Positions 33,795 through 42,037 of a stretch of DNA of 64,000 bases are shown here, one piece after another. The notes beneath the pieces were generated by a model that saw nothing but the letters and a program-made list of their open reading frames with translations, had not been told where the DNA came from and did no database searches. Positions within the stretch are counted from its first letter, which is position 1. Every line of letters begins with the position of its first letter. Source of the stretch: [Bacillus] selenitireducens MLS10 (GTDB lineage: Bacteria; Bacillota; Bacilli; Bacillales; Salisediminibacteriaceae); contig NC_014219.1 in the NCBI RefSeq assembly GCF_000093085.1, positions 3,092,384-3,156,383 of the forward strand, read 5' to 3'. The position numbers and the translations under genes were made by a program.

Positions 33795-35135
33795 ATGAAA
33801 AAAATCACGAGAACGTATCTCAATCACCTTTATGAACGCTTTGATGCGCGCTTTGACGGCCAGGAAGAGTTCATTCAGGCCGTCCATTCCTTTCTTGAAT
33901 CCGTCGCACCGGTCCTCGACCGCCACCCTCACTGGCGGGATGCGAACCTCACAGAAGCCCTCCTCTATCCGGAACGGCTGATTTCCTTTAAGGTCAAATG
34001 GCTCGATGACAAAGGAACCTTACGAATCAATCAGGGCTACCGCATCCAGTTTAACGGTGAACTCGGCCCATACAAAGGCGGTCTCCGGTTTGATCCTTCC
34101 GTCACCCCGTCGGTCATCTCCTTTCTCGGCTTTGAACAGACGTTTAAAAATGCCCTCACCGGACTTCCCATCGGCAGTGGCAAGGGCGGCGCGGATTTCG
34201 ATCCGTCCGAAGCCTCCGAAGACGAGATTCGCCGCTTCAGTGAAGCCTTCATCAGTGAACTCGCCCATCACATCGGAGAAGACCGGGACGTGCCGGCAGG
34301 CGATGTCGGCGTCGGAAGCCGGGAGATCAGCTATTTCGCGAGACGCTATGAAGACATTCATGCCACGTCGTCACCCGGTACGTTCACGGGAAAACCGCCG
34401 GGACGCAACGGTCTGAAGGGCCGGGAGGAAGCGACAGGCTATGGTCTGATCTATTTCGTCGAGGAGATGCTTCGCCATCAGGAAACGGGCCTTGAAGGGA
34501 AACGGATTGCCGTCTCCGGCGCAGGCAATGTCTCCCTTCATGCCATGCAAAAAGCCAAGGACAAGGGCGGTATCATTGTCGCCTGCAGCGATTCGTCGGG
34601 CATGATCACGAATAACGATGGACTCGATATCGAAGCGGTCCGAAAGACGAAGGAGAAGGGCGGCTCGCTGAAAGATCTCGCCGACGGCACAAAGACCATC
34701 ACGTATCAATCCGACTCCGGTGCCATCTGGCAGGTCAAAGCGGATATCGCCCTCCCCTGTGCCATGGAAAATGAACTGAAAGAGGACGATGCAAAAACCC
34801 TCATCACAAACGGAATCTCTCTCGTCGCAGAGGGGGCCAATATGCCGTGTACCCCGGATGCCATCATGGCATTCCTGCAAAACGACGTCCTGTTCGGTCC
34901 CGGTAAAGCCTCCAATGCCGGGGGTGTTGTCGCCTCGGTCTTTGAAATGGCTCAGGCGAAGGAACAGATCCCATGGACGTTCGAAAAGACCGATGAACAC
35001 CTTGAACGGCAGATGACAGAGATTTACCGCCGCTGCCAGGATGCCGCAAACACATATGGCGATGGCAAAAACCTCGATCAGGGGGCCAATATTGCCGGTT
35101 TCCTCCGCATCCTCGAAGCCTCCGCTGACTCCTGA
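33795..35135 (+). CDS. gdhA: NADP-specific glutamate dehydrogenase
   Basis: A 446-residue hexameric-type glutamate dehydrogenase, forming glutamate from 2-oxoglutarate, ammonium and NADPH. Family motifs are GPYKGGLRFDPSVTPSVISF, GLPIGSGKGGADFDP (catalytic Lys), PAGDVGVGSREISYF and the Rossmann loop AVSGAGNVSLHA. Length and motifs match GdhA rather than catabolic RocG (about 424 aa). ATG 33795 has GGAGGAA upstream; an in-frame ATG at 33756 lacks a site. Monocistronic between a terminator and the selO promoter. Confidence 0.95.
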   Translation: MKKITRTYLNHLYERFDARFDGQEEFIQAVHSFLESVAPVLDRHPHWRDANLTEALLYPERLISFKVKWLDDKGTLRINQGYRIQFNGELGPYKGGLRFDPSVTPSVISFLGFEQTFKNALTGLPIGSGKGGADFDPSEASEDEIRRFSEAFISELAHHIGEDRDVPAGDVGVGSREISYFARRYEDIHATSSPGTFTGKPPGRNGLKGREEATGYGLIYFVEEMLRHQETGLEGKRIAVSGAGNVSLHAMQKAKDKGGIIVACSDSSGMITNNDGLDIEAVRKTKEKGGSLKDLADGTKTITYQSDSGAIWQVKADIALPCAMENELKEDDAKTLITNGISLVAEGANMPCTPDAIMAFLQNDVLFGPGKASNAGGVVASVFEMAQAKEQIPWTFEKTDEHLERQMTEIYRRCQDAANTYGDGKNLDQGANIAGFLRILEASADS

Positions 35136-35163
35136 TTACTTTCCACTTCACAGACAGTGATAA

Positions 35164-35193
35164 TTGATTGTCACGGTGCTTTGATTGTATCAT
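35164..35193 (+). promoter_or_regulatory. Promoter of the selO gene
   Basis: -35 TTGATT (35164-35169), 18-nt spacer, -10 TATCAT (35188-35193), about 50 nt upstream of the start codon. Confidence 0.6.
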
Positions 35194-35244
35194 GGAAGAA
35201 ACGGCTCCCGTAATGGGAACCACTCTGACTGGAGGTTTTTTCAG

Positions 35245-36714
35245 ATGACGATTACAGAGCGGAACAGCGCGTTCGGCTGGCATCTCGAACAAAGCTATAT
35301 AAAGGAATTGCCGGAACTCTTCTACAGGATTACCGATGCACAACAGGTTCAGAACCCTGAGCTGCTTCTCTTTAATGATACGCTCGCCAAAGAAATCGGG
35401 CTGGACCCGGATCAGCTCGATGCATCCATCACCGCCATTTTCGCAGGAAATGCCTTTCCTAAAGGGGCCCTTCCCTTCTCTCAGGCATATGCGGGCCACC
35501 AGTTTGGCAACTTCACAATGCTCGGTGACGGACGGGCGGTCATGATCGGCGAACAGATCACACCCGCCGGCAAGCGTGTTGACCTGCAATTGAAAGGCTC
35601 CGGAATCACCGAATTCTCCCGGGGCGGGGACGGGCGCGCGGCGCTCGGGCCGATGTTGCGGGAATACCTCATCAGTGAGGCCCTCCACGCCCTGGGAATC
35701 CCGGCAAACCGGGCCCTTGCCATCGTGACAACCGGGTCGCCGGTGTACCGGCAGACCATTCAGCCCGGTGCGGTCTTGACGAGGGTTGCGGACAGCCATC
35801 TCCGTGTCGGAACCTTTCAGTACGCCGCACAATTTGGTTCTGACGACGATGTTCGCTCGCTTGCCGACTATGCCATTCGCCGTCACGATCCGGATCTCGC
35901 CGAAGAACCGGACCGCTATCACCGCTTTTTAAAGCGCGTGATGGACCGGCAGGCGAAACTTATGGCGGACTGGCTTCATATCGGGTTTATTCACGGTGTG
36001 ATGAATACGGACAATATGACCATCAGCGGGGAATCCATCGATTTTGGCCCGTGTGCCTTTCTCGATCATTATGACCCGGCAACCGTATTCAGCTCCATTG
36101 ACCGCGAAGGCCGTTATGCCTATGGCAATCAGCCTTATATCGCATCATGGAACCTCGCGAGGCTCGCCGAGACCCTGATCCCGCTTATTCATGACGATCA
36201 GGATGAGGCCATTGCGATCCTTCAGGAGGATATGAAAGCCTTCGCCGAACTCTATCAGTCTTACTGGCTTGACGGCATGCGCCGAAAACTTGGCCTGAAA
36301 GAGAGCAAAGACGGCGACAGCACCCTGTTCACCGAACTTCTTCAGTGGATGGAGGAGAACAAGGCAGACTTCACCAACACGTTCCGCTCCCTTTCTGACG
36401 GCAGCGTGCCGGATCAGGCCGATGGCCGGCTCAATGACTGGATCACACGCTGGCAGGAACGAATCAAGTCGGAAGGGCGCTCCGTTGTAGAAGCCCAAAC
36501 GATGATGCGCACCGTCAATCCGGCGGTGATCCCGAGAAATCACCTTGTGGAAGAAGCCCTCGATCAAGCCGTGCAAAAGGATGATCTGACGCTCTTTCAC
36601 GAGCTGTTGGCAGCCGTGAGACAGCCTTATGAGGGCACCGGGATCCCTCCGCGCTTCACCGAACCGCCTTCAAAACGGTTCACAGACGGCTATCAGACGT
36701 TTTGCGGAACGTGA
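35245..36714 (+). CDS. selO: Protein adenylyltransferase SelO (YdiU family)
   Basis: A 489-residue pseudokinase-fold enzyme that transfers AMP to protein Ser, Thr or Tyr residues. Motifs include HQFGNFTMLGDGRAVMIGE, LQLKGSGITEFSRGGDGRA, VMNTDNMTISGESIDFGP and DHYDPATVFSSID. The C-terminus reads TFCGT: bacterial SelO has Cys where animal SelO has selenocysteine. ATG 35245 has GGAGG upstream; the frame extension from 35185 overlaps the promoter. Own promoter and terminator. Confidence 0.95.
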   Translation: MTITERNSAFGWHLEQSYIKELPELFYRITDAQQVQNPELLLFNDTLAKEIGLDPDQLDASITAIFAGNAFPKGALPFSQAYAGHQFGNFTMLGDGRAVMIGEQITPAGKRVDLQLKGSGITEFSRGGDGRAALGPMLREYLISEALHALGIPANRALAIVTTGSPVYRQTIQPGAVLTRVADSHLRVGTFQYAAQFGSDDDVRSLADYAIRRHDPDLAEEPDRYHRFLKRVMDRQAKLMADWLHIGFIHGVMNTDNMTISGESIDFGPCAFLDHYDPATVFSSIDREGRYAYGNQPYIASWNLARLAETLIPLIHDDQDEAIAILQEDMKAFAELYQSYWLDGMRRKLGLKESKDGDSTLFTELLQWMEENKADFTNTFRSLSDGSVPDQADGRLNDWITRWQERIKSEGRSVVEAQTMMRTVNPAVIPRNHLVEEALDQAVQKDDLTLFHELLAAVRQPYEGTGIPPRFTEPPSKRFTDGYQTFCGT

Positions 36715-36742
36715 CGGACGTATCTGTTTTTAACAAATGAAC

Positions 36743-36784
36743 AAAAAAATGCCCTGGTGAGGAATCATCCTCAGTCAGGGCATT
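36743..36784. terminator. Bidirectional terminator between selO and doxX
   Basis: AAATGCCCTG pairs with CAGGGCATTT, with an inner GAGGA/TCCTC stem; seven A on one side serve as the T-run of the minus-strand gene. Confidence 0.82.
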
Positions 36785-36800
36785 TGTGTGTGTTTGTCTC

Positions 36801-37307
36801 TTAGGCGGCCTGTGAAGCCTTTGACACGTCTTTGTTCTTGAAGAACTTGCTGCGGATGTAAGGCACGACGTAGTAGTCGCCGCCGAATTTACCGGCATTG
36901 TGGCCTGCTGCAAGGATGAAGACAGTGAGAAGAACGAGCCATGGGTTACTTGAAATCGTGCCGGCGAACATGAACGCGAAGTTCATCATGATGCCGAAGA
37001 ATGCGGCTGCTGTTGTCAGGATTCCAAGGATAAGACCGAGTCCGACAAGGAACTCTCCCCACGCGACCATAAAGCTGAAGATTCCGGCATTCGGAAGAGC
37101 GAAATTCTCGATAAAGGCGTGGTAGGTCGGATAAGTGGCCTGTACGGATTCATTCGCGACAACGCCGTTCAGATAGCCCGATGCATCAAACGGCTCACCT
37201 GTGATCTTGCCCCACCCAGCTGTTAACCACTGCCAGCCGATGTATACCCGTAAAAAAGTCAGAATTCCCGCTGCGATTTTGTTGTTTCTCAAAAAGTCCA
37301 TAAACAT
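36801..37307 (-). CDS. DoxX family membrane protein
   Basis: A 168-residue protein with four membrane helices and the DoxX start LRVYIGWQWLTAGWGKITG. DoxX proteins are linked to quinone/thiosulfate or redox-stress functions in different organisms; the role here is unknown. ATG 37307 has a strong GAGGAGG ribosome site. Upstream on the minus strand a TATACT -10 (37431-37426) and a GTGA-N4-TCAC palindrome between it and the gene suggest regulated expression. Confidence 0.9.
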   Translation of the reverse strand: MFMDFLRNNKIAAGILTFLRVYIGWQWLTAGWGKITGEPFDASGYLNGVVANESVQATYPTYHAFIENFALPNAGIFSFMVAWGEFLVGLGLILGILTTAAAFFGIMMNFAFMFAGTISSNPWLVLLTVFILAAGHNAGKFGGDYYVVPYIRSKFFKNKDVSKASQAA

Positions 37308-37549
37308 GTTGCATTCCTCCTCAGGAAAAGTTGTATTTGGTGAGCCTGATCAACCACAGCCGGATAGATAAAGAAAAATGATGGCTAGTTGTGTGTGATC
37401 ACTCACTCTCTGTTTGCTTGACCTAAGTATACAACGGTAAACACTGCAGCAGACGTGACAACTGTGTCCATTTCGTAGCAAAACGGTGTCTGATTTGTGA
37501 CAAAAGGATGAGGAGTTCACACTTCCCTTTCATTTGAAACGCAAATAAG

Positions 37550-37592
37550 CCCCTTAAAGAGGCTGTTTTACCTGATCGGCCTCTTTAAGGGG
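37550..37592. repeat. Perfect 14-bp inverted repeat
   Basis: CCCCTTAAAGAGGC (37550-37563) and GCCTCTTTAAGGGG (37579-37592) with a 15-nt loop. There is no T-run on either side, so it is not a standard terminator. It may be a structured RNA, a protein-binding site or a remnant of a mobile element. Confidence 0.7.
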
Positions 37593-37891
37593 AAATCTCT
37601 TGCCTGTTCGACACACCGGATTTGCGAATCGTCGGTTTACGTTTTCCATCTTTTTCAGAATGATCCGGTTCTCATCAAGTGTCCAGCCCGACGGTTGCAT
37701 GCTAAATACCGGCTGAAGCTGATCACTCAGATACACCTTCCATTCACGGATCCAGAGTCTTCCCCTTGCCTTGCAGAAAATACTGCGAACATGACGCCTT
37801 CGTCAACGAACCATTCACCTCCACCTTTCATGCAAGTACGTGAGAACGTTTACTTTTTCCCGCATAGTGGAACCTTTTCCCTCTTATACCG

Positions 37892-37920
37892 TAGACAAAT
37901 TTGTGGTAATTTTGTACAAT
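37892..37920 (+). promoter_or_regulatory. Promoter of the DUF4003 gene
   Basis: -35 TAGACA (37892-37897), 17-nt spacer, -10 TACAAT (37915-37920), 35 nt upstream of the TTG start. Confidence 0.65.
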
Positions 37921-37955
37921 ATGAACAGAATTCGTACGATGCAGGAGGGATTATT

Positions 37956-38939
37956 TTGGCCGTAACCGATATGACAGAGCGTTACCAGCACATTTATGAT
38001 GAAATGAAACAATCGTTCAAGTGGTCCTTTGTGGATAAGAAAGTTCTCATGCACGCCGCCATGACCTTTGCCGGCGACAACATCCCTTTCGATGCCCCGA
38101 GATTCAAAGACCTGGCGGATCGGATCGCCAAAGATGCTTCCTTCTTCTCACCCCTGAAACAGGACAAACGTGTCACGGTGGCCGCCGTACTTGAATCAAA
38201 GTATGAGGATCCCTTTCGGCATTATCAGTACATGAAGAAAATTTATGATCTTCTGATACAGAAGAAATTCAAACGGGGCTCAGCCTCGTATTCGACCGCC
38301 CTCGTTATCCTCTCTGCCGCAAGCCGGAGTATTTCTCTCGATCAGCACGTCGACCGGACGATGGCGATTCATAAAGGGATGAAAAAAGAGCACCCCTTCA
38401 TCACGTCCGAGCACGACTATCCACTTGCTTCTCTTCTTGCGGATCAGGTGGACGATCCGGCTGTCCTGATGACAAGAATTGAGGAAATCTATCACCGTCT
38501 GTCAAAAGCAGGCTTCAGAAAAGGCAATGACCTGCAGTTTCTGAGCCATATTCTGAGCCTCGACACCGATCATGAACCTGCCGAACTCGTCCGGCGCACG
38601 GCTGCCGCAAAAGATGAATGGAAAAAGAACGGCATGAAACATAAAGGGGTTCACTATCCGATCACCGGGCTGCTCGCCCTTGCCGGCGGGGACAGCCTGC
38701 TTTTTGAGATCATCGCTGAGACAGCCGCAGATCTGAACAGGCGAAAATCGTTCCGCTGGGAAAAAGACTGGAACAGCCTGGTTGCGGCGAATTTCACGAT
38801 GAAAACGACCCTCGACCCCGATGAATCCCTGACGGTCAGTATGTATACGAGCCTCAACACCATCCTTGAAGCCCAAAATGCCGCCATGGTCGCCGCCGCA
38901 TCGGCCGGGGCCGTCGCCGCGACGTCCTCGAACAATTGA
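37956..38939 (+). CDS. DUF4003 family protein
   Basis: A 327-residue cytoplasmic protein of the DUF4003 family, which is common in bacilli and has no known function. Its helical repeats include KVLMHAAMTFAGDN, AAVLESKYEDPFRHYQYMKK and YSTALVILSAAS. The start is TTG 37956 (MAVTDMTERYQHIYDEMK), placed by AGGAGGG 7-8 nt upstream and by the promoter; the longer frame from 37695 would overlap that promoter. The C-terminus is Ala-rich (AAMVAAASAGAVAATSS). Confidence 0.85.
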   Translation: MAVTDMTERYQHIYDEMKQSFKWSFVDKKVLMHAAMTFAGDNIPFDAPRFKDLADRIAKDASFFSPLKQDKRVTVAAVLESKYEDPFRHYQYMKKIYDLLIQKKFKRGSASYSTALVILSAASRSISLDQHVDRTMAIHKGMKKEHPFITSEHDYPLASLLADQVDDPAVLMTRIEEIYHRLSKAGFRKGNDLQFLSHILSLDTDHEPAELVRRTAAAKDEWKKNGMKHKGVHYPITGLLALAGGDSLLFEIIAETAADLNRRKSFRWEKDWNSLVAANFTMKTTLDPDESLTVSMYTSLNTILEAQNAAMVAAASAGAVAATSSNN

Positions 38940-38950
38940 CACGAACACGA

Positions 38951-38991
38951 AAAACCGGAAGGCGGCCGTACAGGCCAGCTTTCCGGTTTTT
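38951..38991. terminator. Bidirectional terminator
   Basis: AAAACCGGAA pairs with TTTCCGGTTTT around a GC-rich loop, between the convergent DUF4003 gene and the gene at 38991. Confidence 0.82.
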
Positions 38992-39728
38992 CAGTCATCT
39001 TCCTGGTGGTTTTCGTTCAGAAGCTTTTTCCACTCGTCCACCATTTCCTTACCGAATGCATTCGATTTCTGCAGGCGTCTGTCGATCCGCTCAAGTCCGG
39101 ACAAAACCGACGTGAGATCGTCGGAAATGCTTTCGAGCTCCGTTCGCTGCACTTTGATCACCCGGCGCATGCGGAGTGTTTTCTGCAGCTCTTTGGCAAG
39201 CTTATAGCCCCGTGCCGCATTAAAATGCTCCTGCTCAATTTCATGATAATACCGGCTCACTTCTTTATCCATACGGCTCTCAGTCTCAGACAGCTGCCGG
39301 CGCCACTGATCGATCTGTCTGACCTGGCTATGCATCGCACGGAACCGCTCCTCATAATCCAGTGCTTCCACCGGCATATCCGGGAGGTCCGGTTCCCCTT
39401 CTGCGTACATAAACTGATCCGGAAAGGCCTCGTTTAATTTAATGATCTGGCCATTGCCGTCATCAGCAATGAGCTGCTCCATATCAATCGGGGCACTCGG
39501 TTGGCGGATATCGAGAACGAGCCGCAAGTCAGGATCGAGGATCACATCAAGAATATGCCCGTGAAAACGGAACCCTTCTTCGATTTCCGTTTTTTCACCG
39601 GTCTCAACGGTCATCTGAATTTCTTCGACGAGTCCTTCATCCGAAATCGTCAGATTCAGCGTGTTTTTCGCATCTTCAAGGATCTTCCGTTTGGGCCTGA
39701 GTGCTTTTATATTCCGGACTTCAGCCAT
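38991..39728 (-). CDS. Hypothetical coiled-coil protein
   Basis: A 245-residue protein beginning MAEVRNIKALRPKRKILEDA. The N-terminal half is beta-rich and acidic (GFRFHGHILDVILDPDLRLV); the C-terminal half is a long charged helix and probable coiled coil (residues about 130-240, for example RRQLSETESRMDKEVSRYYH). I do not recognise the family. ATG 39728 has GGGGAA upstream. It is divergent from a TetR gene whose operator lies about 100 bp upstream. Confidence 0.72.
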   Translation of the reverse strand: MAEVRNIKALRPKRKILEDAKNTLNLTISDEGLVEEIQMTVETGEKTEIEEGFRFHGHILDVILDPDLRLVLDIRQPSAPIDMEQLIADDGNGQIIKLNEAFPDQFMYAEGEPDLPDMPVEALDYEERFRAMHSQVRQIDQWRRQLSETESRMDKEVSRYYHEIEQEHFNAARGYKLAKELQKTLRMRRVIKVQRTELESISDDLTSVLSGLERIDRRLQKSNAFGKEMVDEWKKLLNENHQEDD

Positions 39729-39827
39729 GCCATTCCCCACACTTTCCATTGGTATCTGTTCACACTATACGAAAGTTTTGTGAAAGATTCAATCATAACC
39801 GCATTTATTCAGCGATTCACGTTAGAA

Positions 39828-39845
39828 TGTGATTACGTGATCACA
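39828..39845. promoter_or_regulatory. Candidate TetR operator
   Basis: TGTGAT-TACGTG-ATCACA, a perfect 6-bp inverted repeat, immediately downstream of a TAGAAT -10-like hexamer (39823-39828) and about 20 bp upstream of the TetR start codon. Confidence 0.6.
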
Positions 39846-39865
39846 CGAAGAAAGGAGATGAGACC

Positions 39866-40450
39866 ATGACCGTCGATGAAACAAAAGAACGGATTCTCGA
39901 CGCAGCCATCGCACTCATGAGCAATAAAGGGTTCTCTTCCACCTCCGTCAGGGAAATTGCCGCGAAGGCGGATGTGGCGGAAATGACGCTGTTCCGGAAG
40001 TTCAAAAACAAACAGGCTCTTCTCGAGGGCATTACCAAGCGCTATACGAAGGCGTTCTCGAATGCAAAGGTATTCGCAGAAGAGTGGACGTACGACCTTG
40101 AAACGGACCTGTGCACATTGAGTCAGACGTATCAGAATTTCATGGAGGAAAACAAAGCCATCGTTTTGCTCGCTTACAAGGAAGCAGGCGTGCATAACGA
40201 AGTATCAGAGGGACTCACCGCCAATCCGAAACTGATGAAAGCCCACCTGACGGACTACCTGCAGAACATGCAGAAAAAGGGGCTTGTCACAACGGAGCTT
40301 GATCTCGAGCTTCAGGTCATGAATTTCATGTGGATGAACCTCGGGCATTTCTCCTCGCAGTTTATATCGGGAAAGAAAGTATCCCAACTCCCGACCGAAC
40401 AGTTTATTGAGAGCAGTGTGAAACTGTTTGTCAGAGGCCTGAAACCTTAA
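39866..40450 (+). CDS. TetR-family transcriptional regulator
   Basis: A 194-residue TetR repressor. The DNA-binding domain reads ERILDAAIALMSNKGFSSTS and REIAAKADVAEMTLFRKF. The ligand domain is not assignable. AAAGGAG lies before ATG 39866. The palindrome between its -10 and start suggests autorepression. No transporter or enzyme gene follows in the same direction before a terminator, so other targets must be elsewhere (perhaps the divergent gene or doxX). Confidence 0.9.
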   Translation: MTVDETKERILDAAIALMSNKGFSSTSVREIAAKADVAEMTLFRKFKNKQALLEGITKRYTKAFSNAKVFAEEWTYDLETDLCTLSQTYQNFMEENKAIVLLAYKEAGVHNEVSEGLTANPKLMKAHLTDYLQNMQKKGLVTTELDLELQVMNFMWMNLGHFSSQFISGKKVSQLPTEQFIESSVKLFVRGLKP

Positions 40451-40468
40451 TTCTATTCGATGTCAAAC

Positions 40469-40492
40469 GCGGGGGCTGCCCCGCGTTTTTTT
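40469..40492 (+). terminator. Terminator of the TetR gene
   Basis: CGCGGGG/CCCCGCG stem followed by seven T. Confidence 0.88.
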
Positions 40493-40643
40493 GATTTCCC
40501 CAAGACATCAGGGCCTGTTCCGATCAGCTGAAGACCTGTCTCTTTAGGCCTTTTTTTCAAATACCGTTTTACAAGTCGCCCCCATCAGACTATACTGAAC
40601 GTATCGGTCATTGATCCAAAAACGCCAACTTCATATCATACGC

Positions 40644-40820
40644 AGTCAGGTTCTCTGCCCAGGCGGGCAGGGTGAAAAGGGAAGCCGGTGTAAATCCGGC
40701 ACGGTCCCGCCACTGTAAGCACGGAGTCACACAGCAGTGTGCCACTGTCTCTCCATATGGAGAAGCGGGAAGGCGCTGTGGAATGCAAGACGTGCAAGTC
40801 AGGAGACCTGCCTTTCTGCC
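40644..40820 (+). promoter_or_regulatory. Cobalamin riboswitch
   Basis: All the core elements of the adenosylcobalamin riboswitch are present: GGTTCTCTGCCC near the start, GGTGAAAAGGGAA, CCGGTGTAAATCCGGC, GGTCCCGCCACTGTAA, and the B12 box AGTCAGGAGACCTGCC at 40797-40812. It precedes the btu operon, so the genes are expected to be switched off when cobalamin is plentiful. Confidence 0.95.
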
Positions 40821-40938
40821 AAGCAAACACCTTCGAGGAAAAGGATGTTTCACACAGCTCATGCCGTTCGGCACAGAGGGCATGGCTCTCTGTCGTCAGG
40901 TGCATCCATCATGCGGCTGATCTGTGATCCATACACGT

Positions 40939-40971
40939 ACGCTTTTCCTTCATGGGGAATGGCGTTTTTTT
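40939..40971 (+). terminator. Riboswitch-controlled terminator
   Basis: ACGC..TTCC pairs with GGAA..GCGT, followed by seven T, between the aptamer and the btuF start. The aptamer-to-terminator distance (about 120 nt) leaves room for an antiterminator. Confidence 0.7.
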
Positions 40972-41017
40972 GTTACCCAATGCCGAAAATCAATCACTTG
41001 ACTGGAGGAAAAGTACC

Positions 41018-42037
41018 ATGAAAAAAACCTTGCTTTCACTGACTGCCCTTGCCATGATCACAACGGCATGCGGCAATGACAACACCCCGGAAGAGAATCT
41101 GAACGAGAACATCCCTGACAACGGGAACGCCGGGGACAATCTGGCTGAGAACAATGAAGAAGAAGACACCGAAGAAGCCGAAACAGAAGATACCTTCCCT
41201 GTCACCATCACCGATGACGCAGGCCGGGACGTGACGATTGAAGAAGAGCCCGAAACACTCGCTTCCCTGCTTCCAAGCAGCACGGAAATCCTGTTTGCCC
41301 TCGACGCCGGAGACCGTCTGATCGGACGTTCGGAGTTTTGTAACTTCCCGCCTGAAGATGTGGAAGACATCGCCGTGATCGGCGCAATGGAGATCGATGC
41401 CGAACAGATTCTTTCCCTCGAACCTGAACTGTTGTTCGTCCAGGAATCGCACCTGGCCAATTACAGTGAGATCCTTGACGAGTTCTCGGACGCCGGGATT
41501 GACTATCTTGTGATCGAGGGCGCCGAATCCTTCCAGGCCACGTACGAAGCCATCGAACTGATCGGAGACGCCACAGGCACCCGTGAAGCAGCCGACTCCC
41601 TCGTCAGTCAAATGGAAGCGGATATCGGACACATCGCTGAACAGGCTGAAGCCATCTCAGAAGAAGACCGAAAGCTCGTTTGGACAGAAGTTTCCCCGTC
41701 TCCGGATATTTTCACAGCCGGTGCCGGCACTTTTTTCGATGAGATGCTCAGCACCATCAACGCTGACAATGCCGCAGGTGATCATAACGGCTGGGTTCAG
41801 CTGAACGAAGAAGAGATGATCAGCCTCAATCCGGACGTCATCATTACCACTTACGGATACTATGTAGAGAACGCGTATGAAGAAGTCGCAGAGCGCGACG
41901 GCTGGCAGGGAGTCCCTGCCGTAGAAAACGGCGAGATCCACGATGTGGATAACGATACCCTGTCACGACCGGGACCGCGACTCGTCGAGGGAGTGGAGAC
42001 ACTTGCAAGACTCATTTATCCGGACGTCTTTGAATAA
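41018..42037 (+). CDS. btuF: Cobalamin ABC transporter substrate-binding lipoprotein
   Basis: A 339-residue lipoprotein (lipobox ITTACG, then an acidic linker) of the BtuF/helical-backbone binding protein family. DDAGRDVTIEEEPETLASLL, PSSTEILFALDAGDRLIGRS and NADNAAGDHNGWVQLNEEEM are typical. It captures cobalamin or corrinoids outside the cell for the BtuCD transporter encoded next. ATG 41018 has TGGAGG upstream. Controlled by the riboswitch and its terminator. Confidence 0.93.
   Translation: MKKTLLSLTALAMITTACGNDNTPEENLNENIPDNGNAGDNLAENNEEEDTEEAETEDTFPVTITDDAGRDVTIEEEPETLASLLPSSTEILFALDAGDRLIGRSEFCNFPPEDVEDIAVIGAMEIDAEQILSLEPELLFVQESHLANYSEILDEFSDAGIDYLVIEGAESFQATYEAIELIGDATGTREAADSLVSQMEADIGHIAEQAEAISEEDRKLVWTEVSPSPDIFTAGAGTFFDEMLSTINADNAAGDHNGWVQLNEEEMISLNPDVIITTYGYYVENAYEEVAERDGWQGVPAVENGEIHDVDNDTLSRPGPRLVEGVETLARLIYPDVFE

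Larger units (their letters stand above)
37308..37955. other. 650-bp stretch with control elements and no supported gene
   Basis: Contains the doxX promoter and palindrome (37390-37431), a large perfect hairpin (37550-37592) and the promoter of the DUF4003 gene. A 60-codon minus-strand frame (37554-37736, MYLSDQLQPVFSMQPSGWTL) looks protein-like and its upstream sequence stays protein-like across a frame change, so a decayed gene fragment is possible. It is not recognised and has no ribosome site, so it is not called. Confidence 0.5.

Noticed and set aside
35245-36714. selO as a selenoprotein gene
   Set aside because: The C-terminal residue aligned with animal selenocysteine is an ordinary Cys codon (TFCGT), followed by a normal stop.
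37554-37736. 60-codon minus-strand frame MYLSDQLQPVFSMQPSGWTL...
   Set aside because: Protein-like but without a ribosome site, containing a large hairpin and not recognised; kept only as a possible relic.
40672-40927. Overlapping open frames around 40608-40927 on both strands
   Set aside because: They cover the conserved cobalamin riboswitch; the conserved RNA elements explain the sequence.
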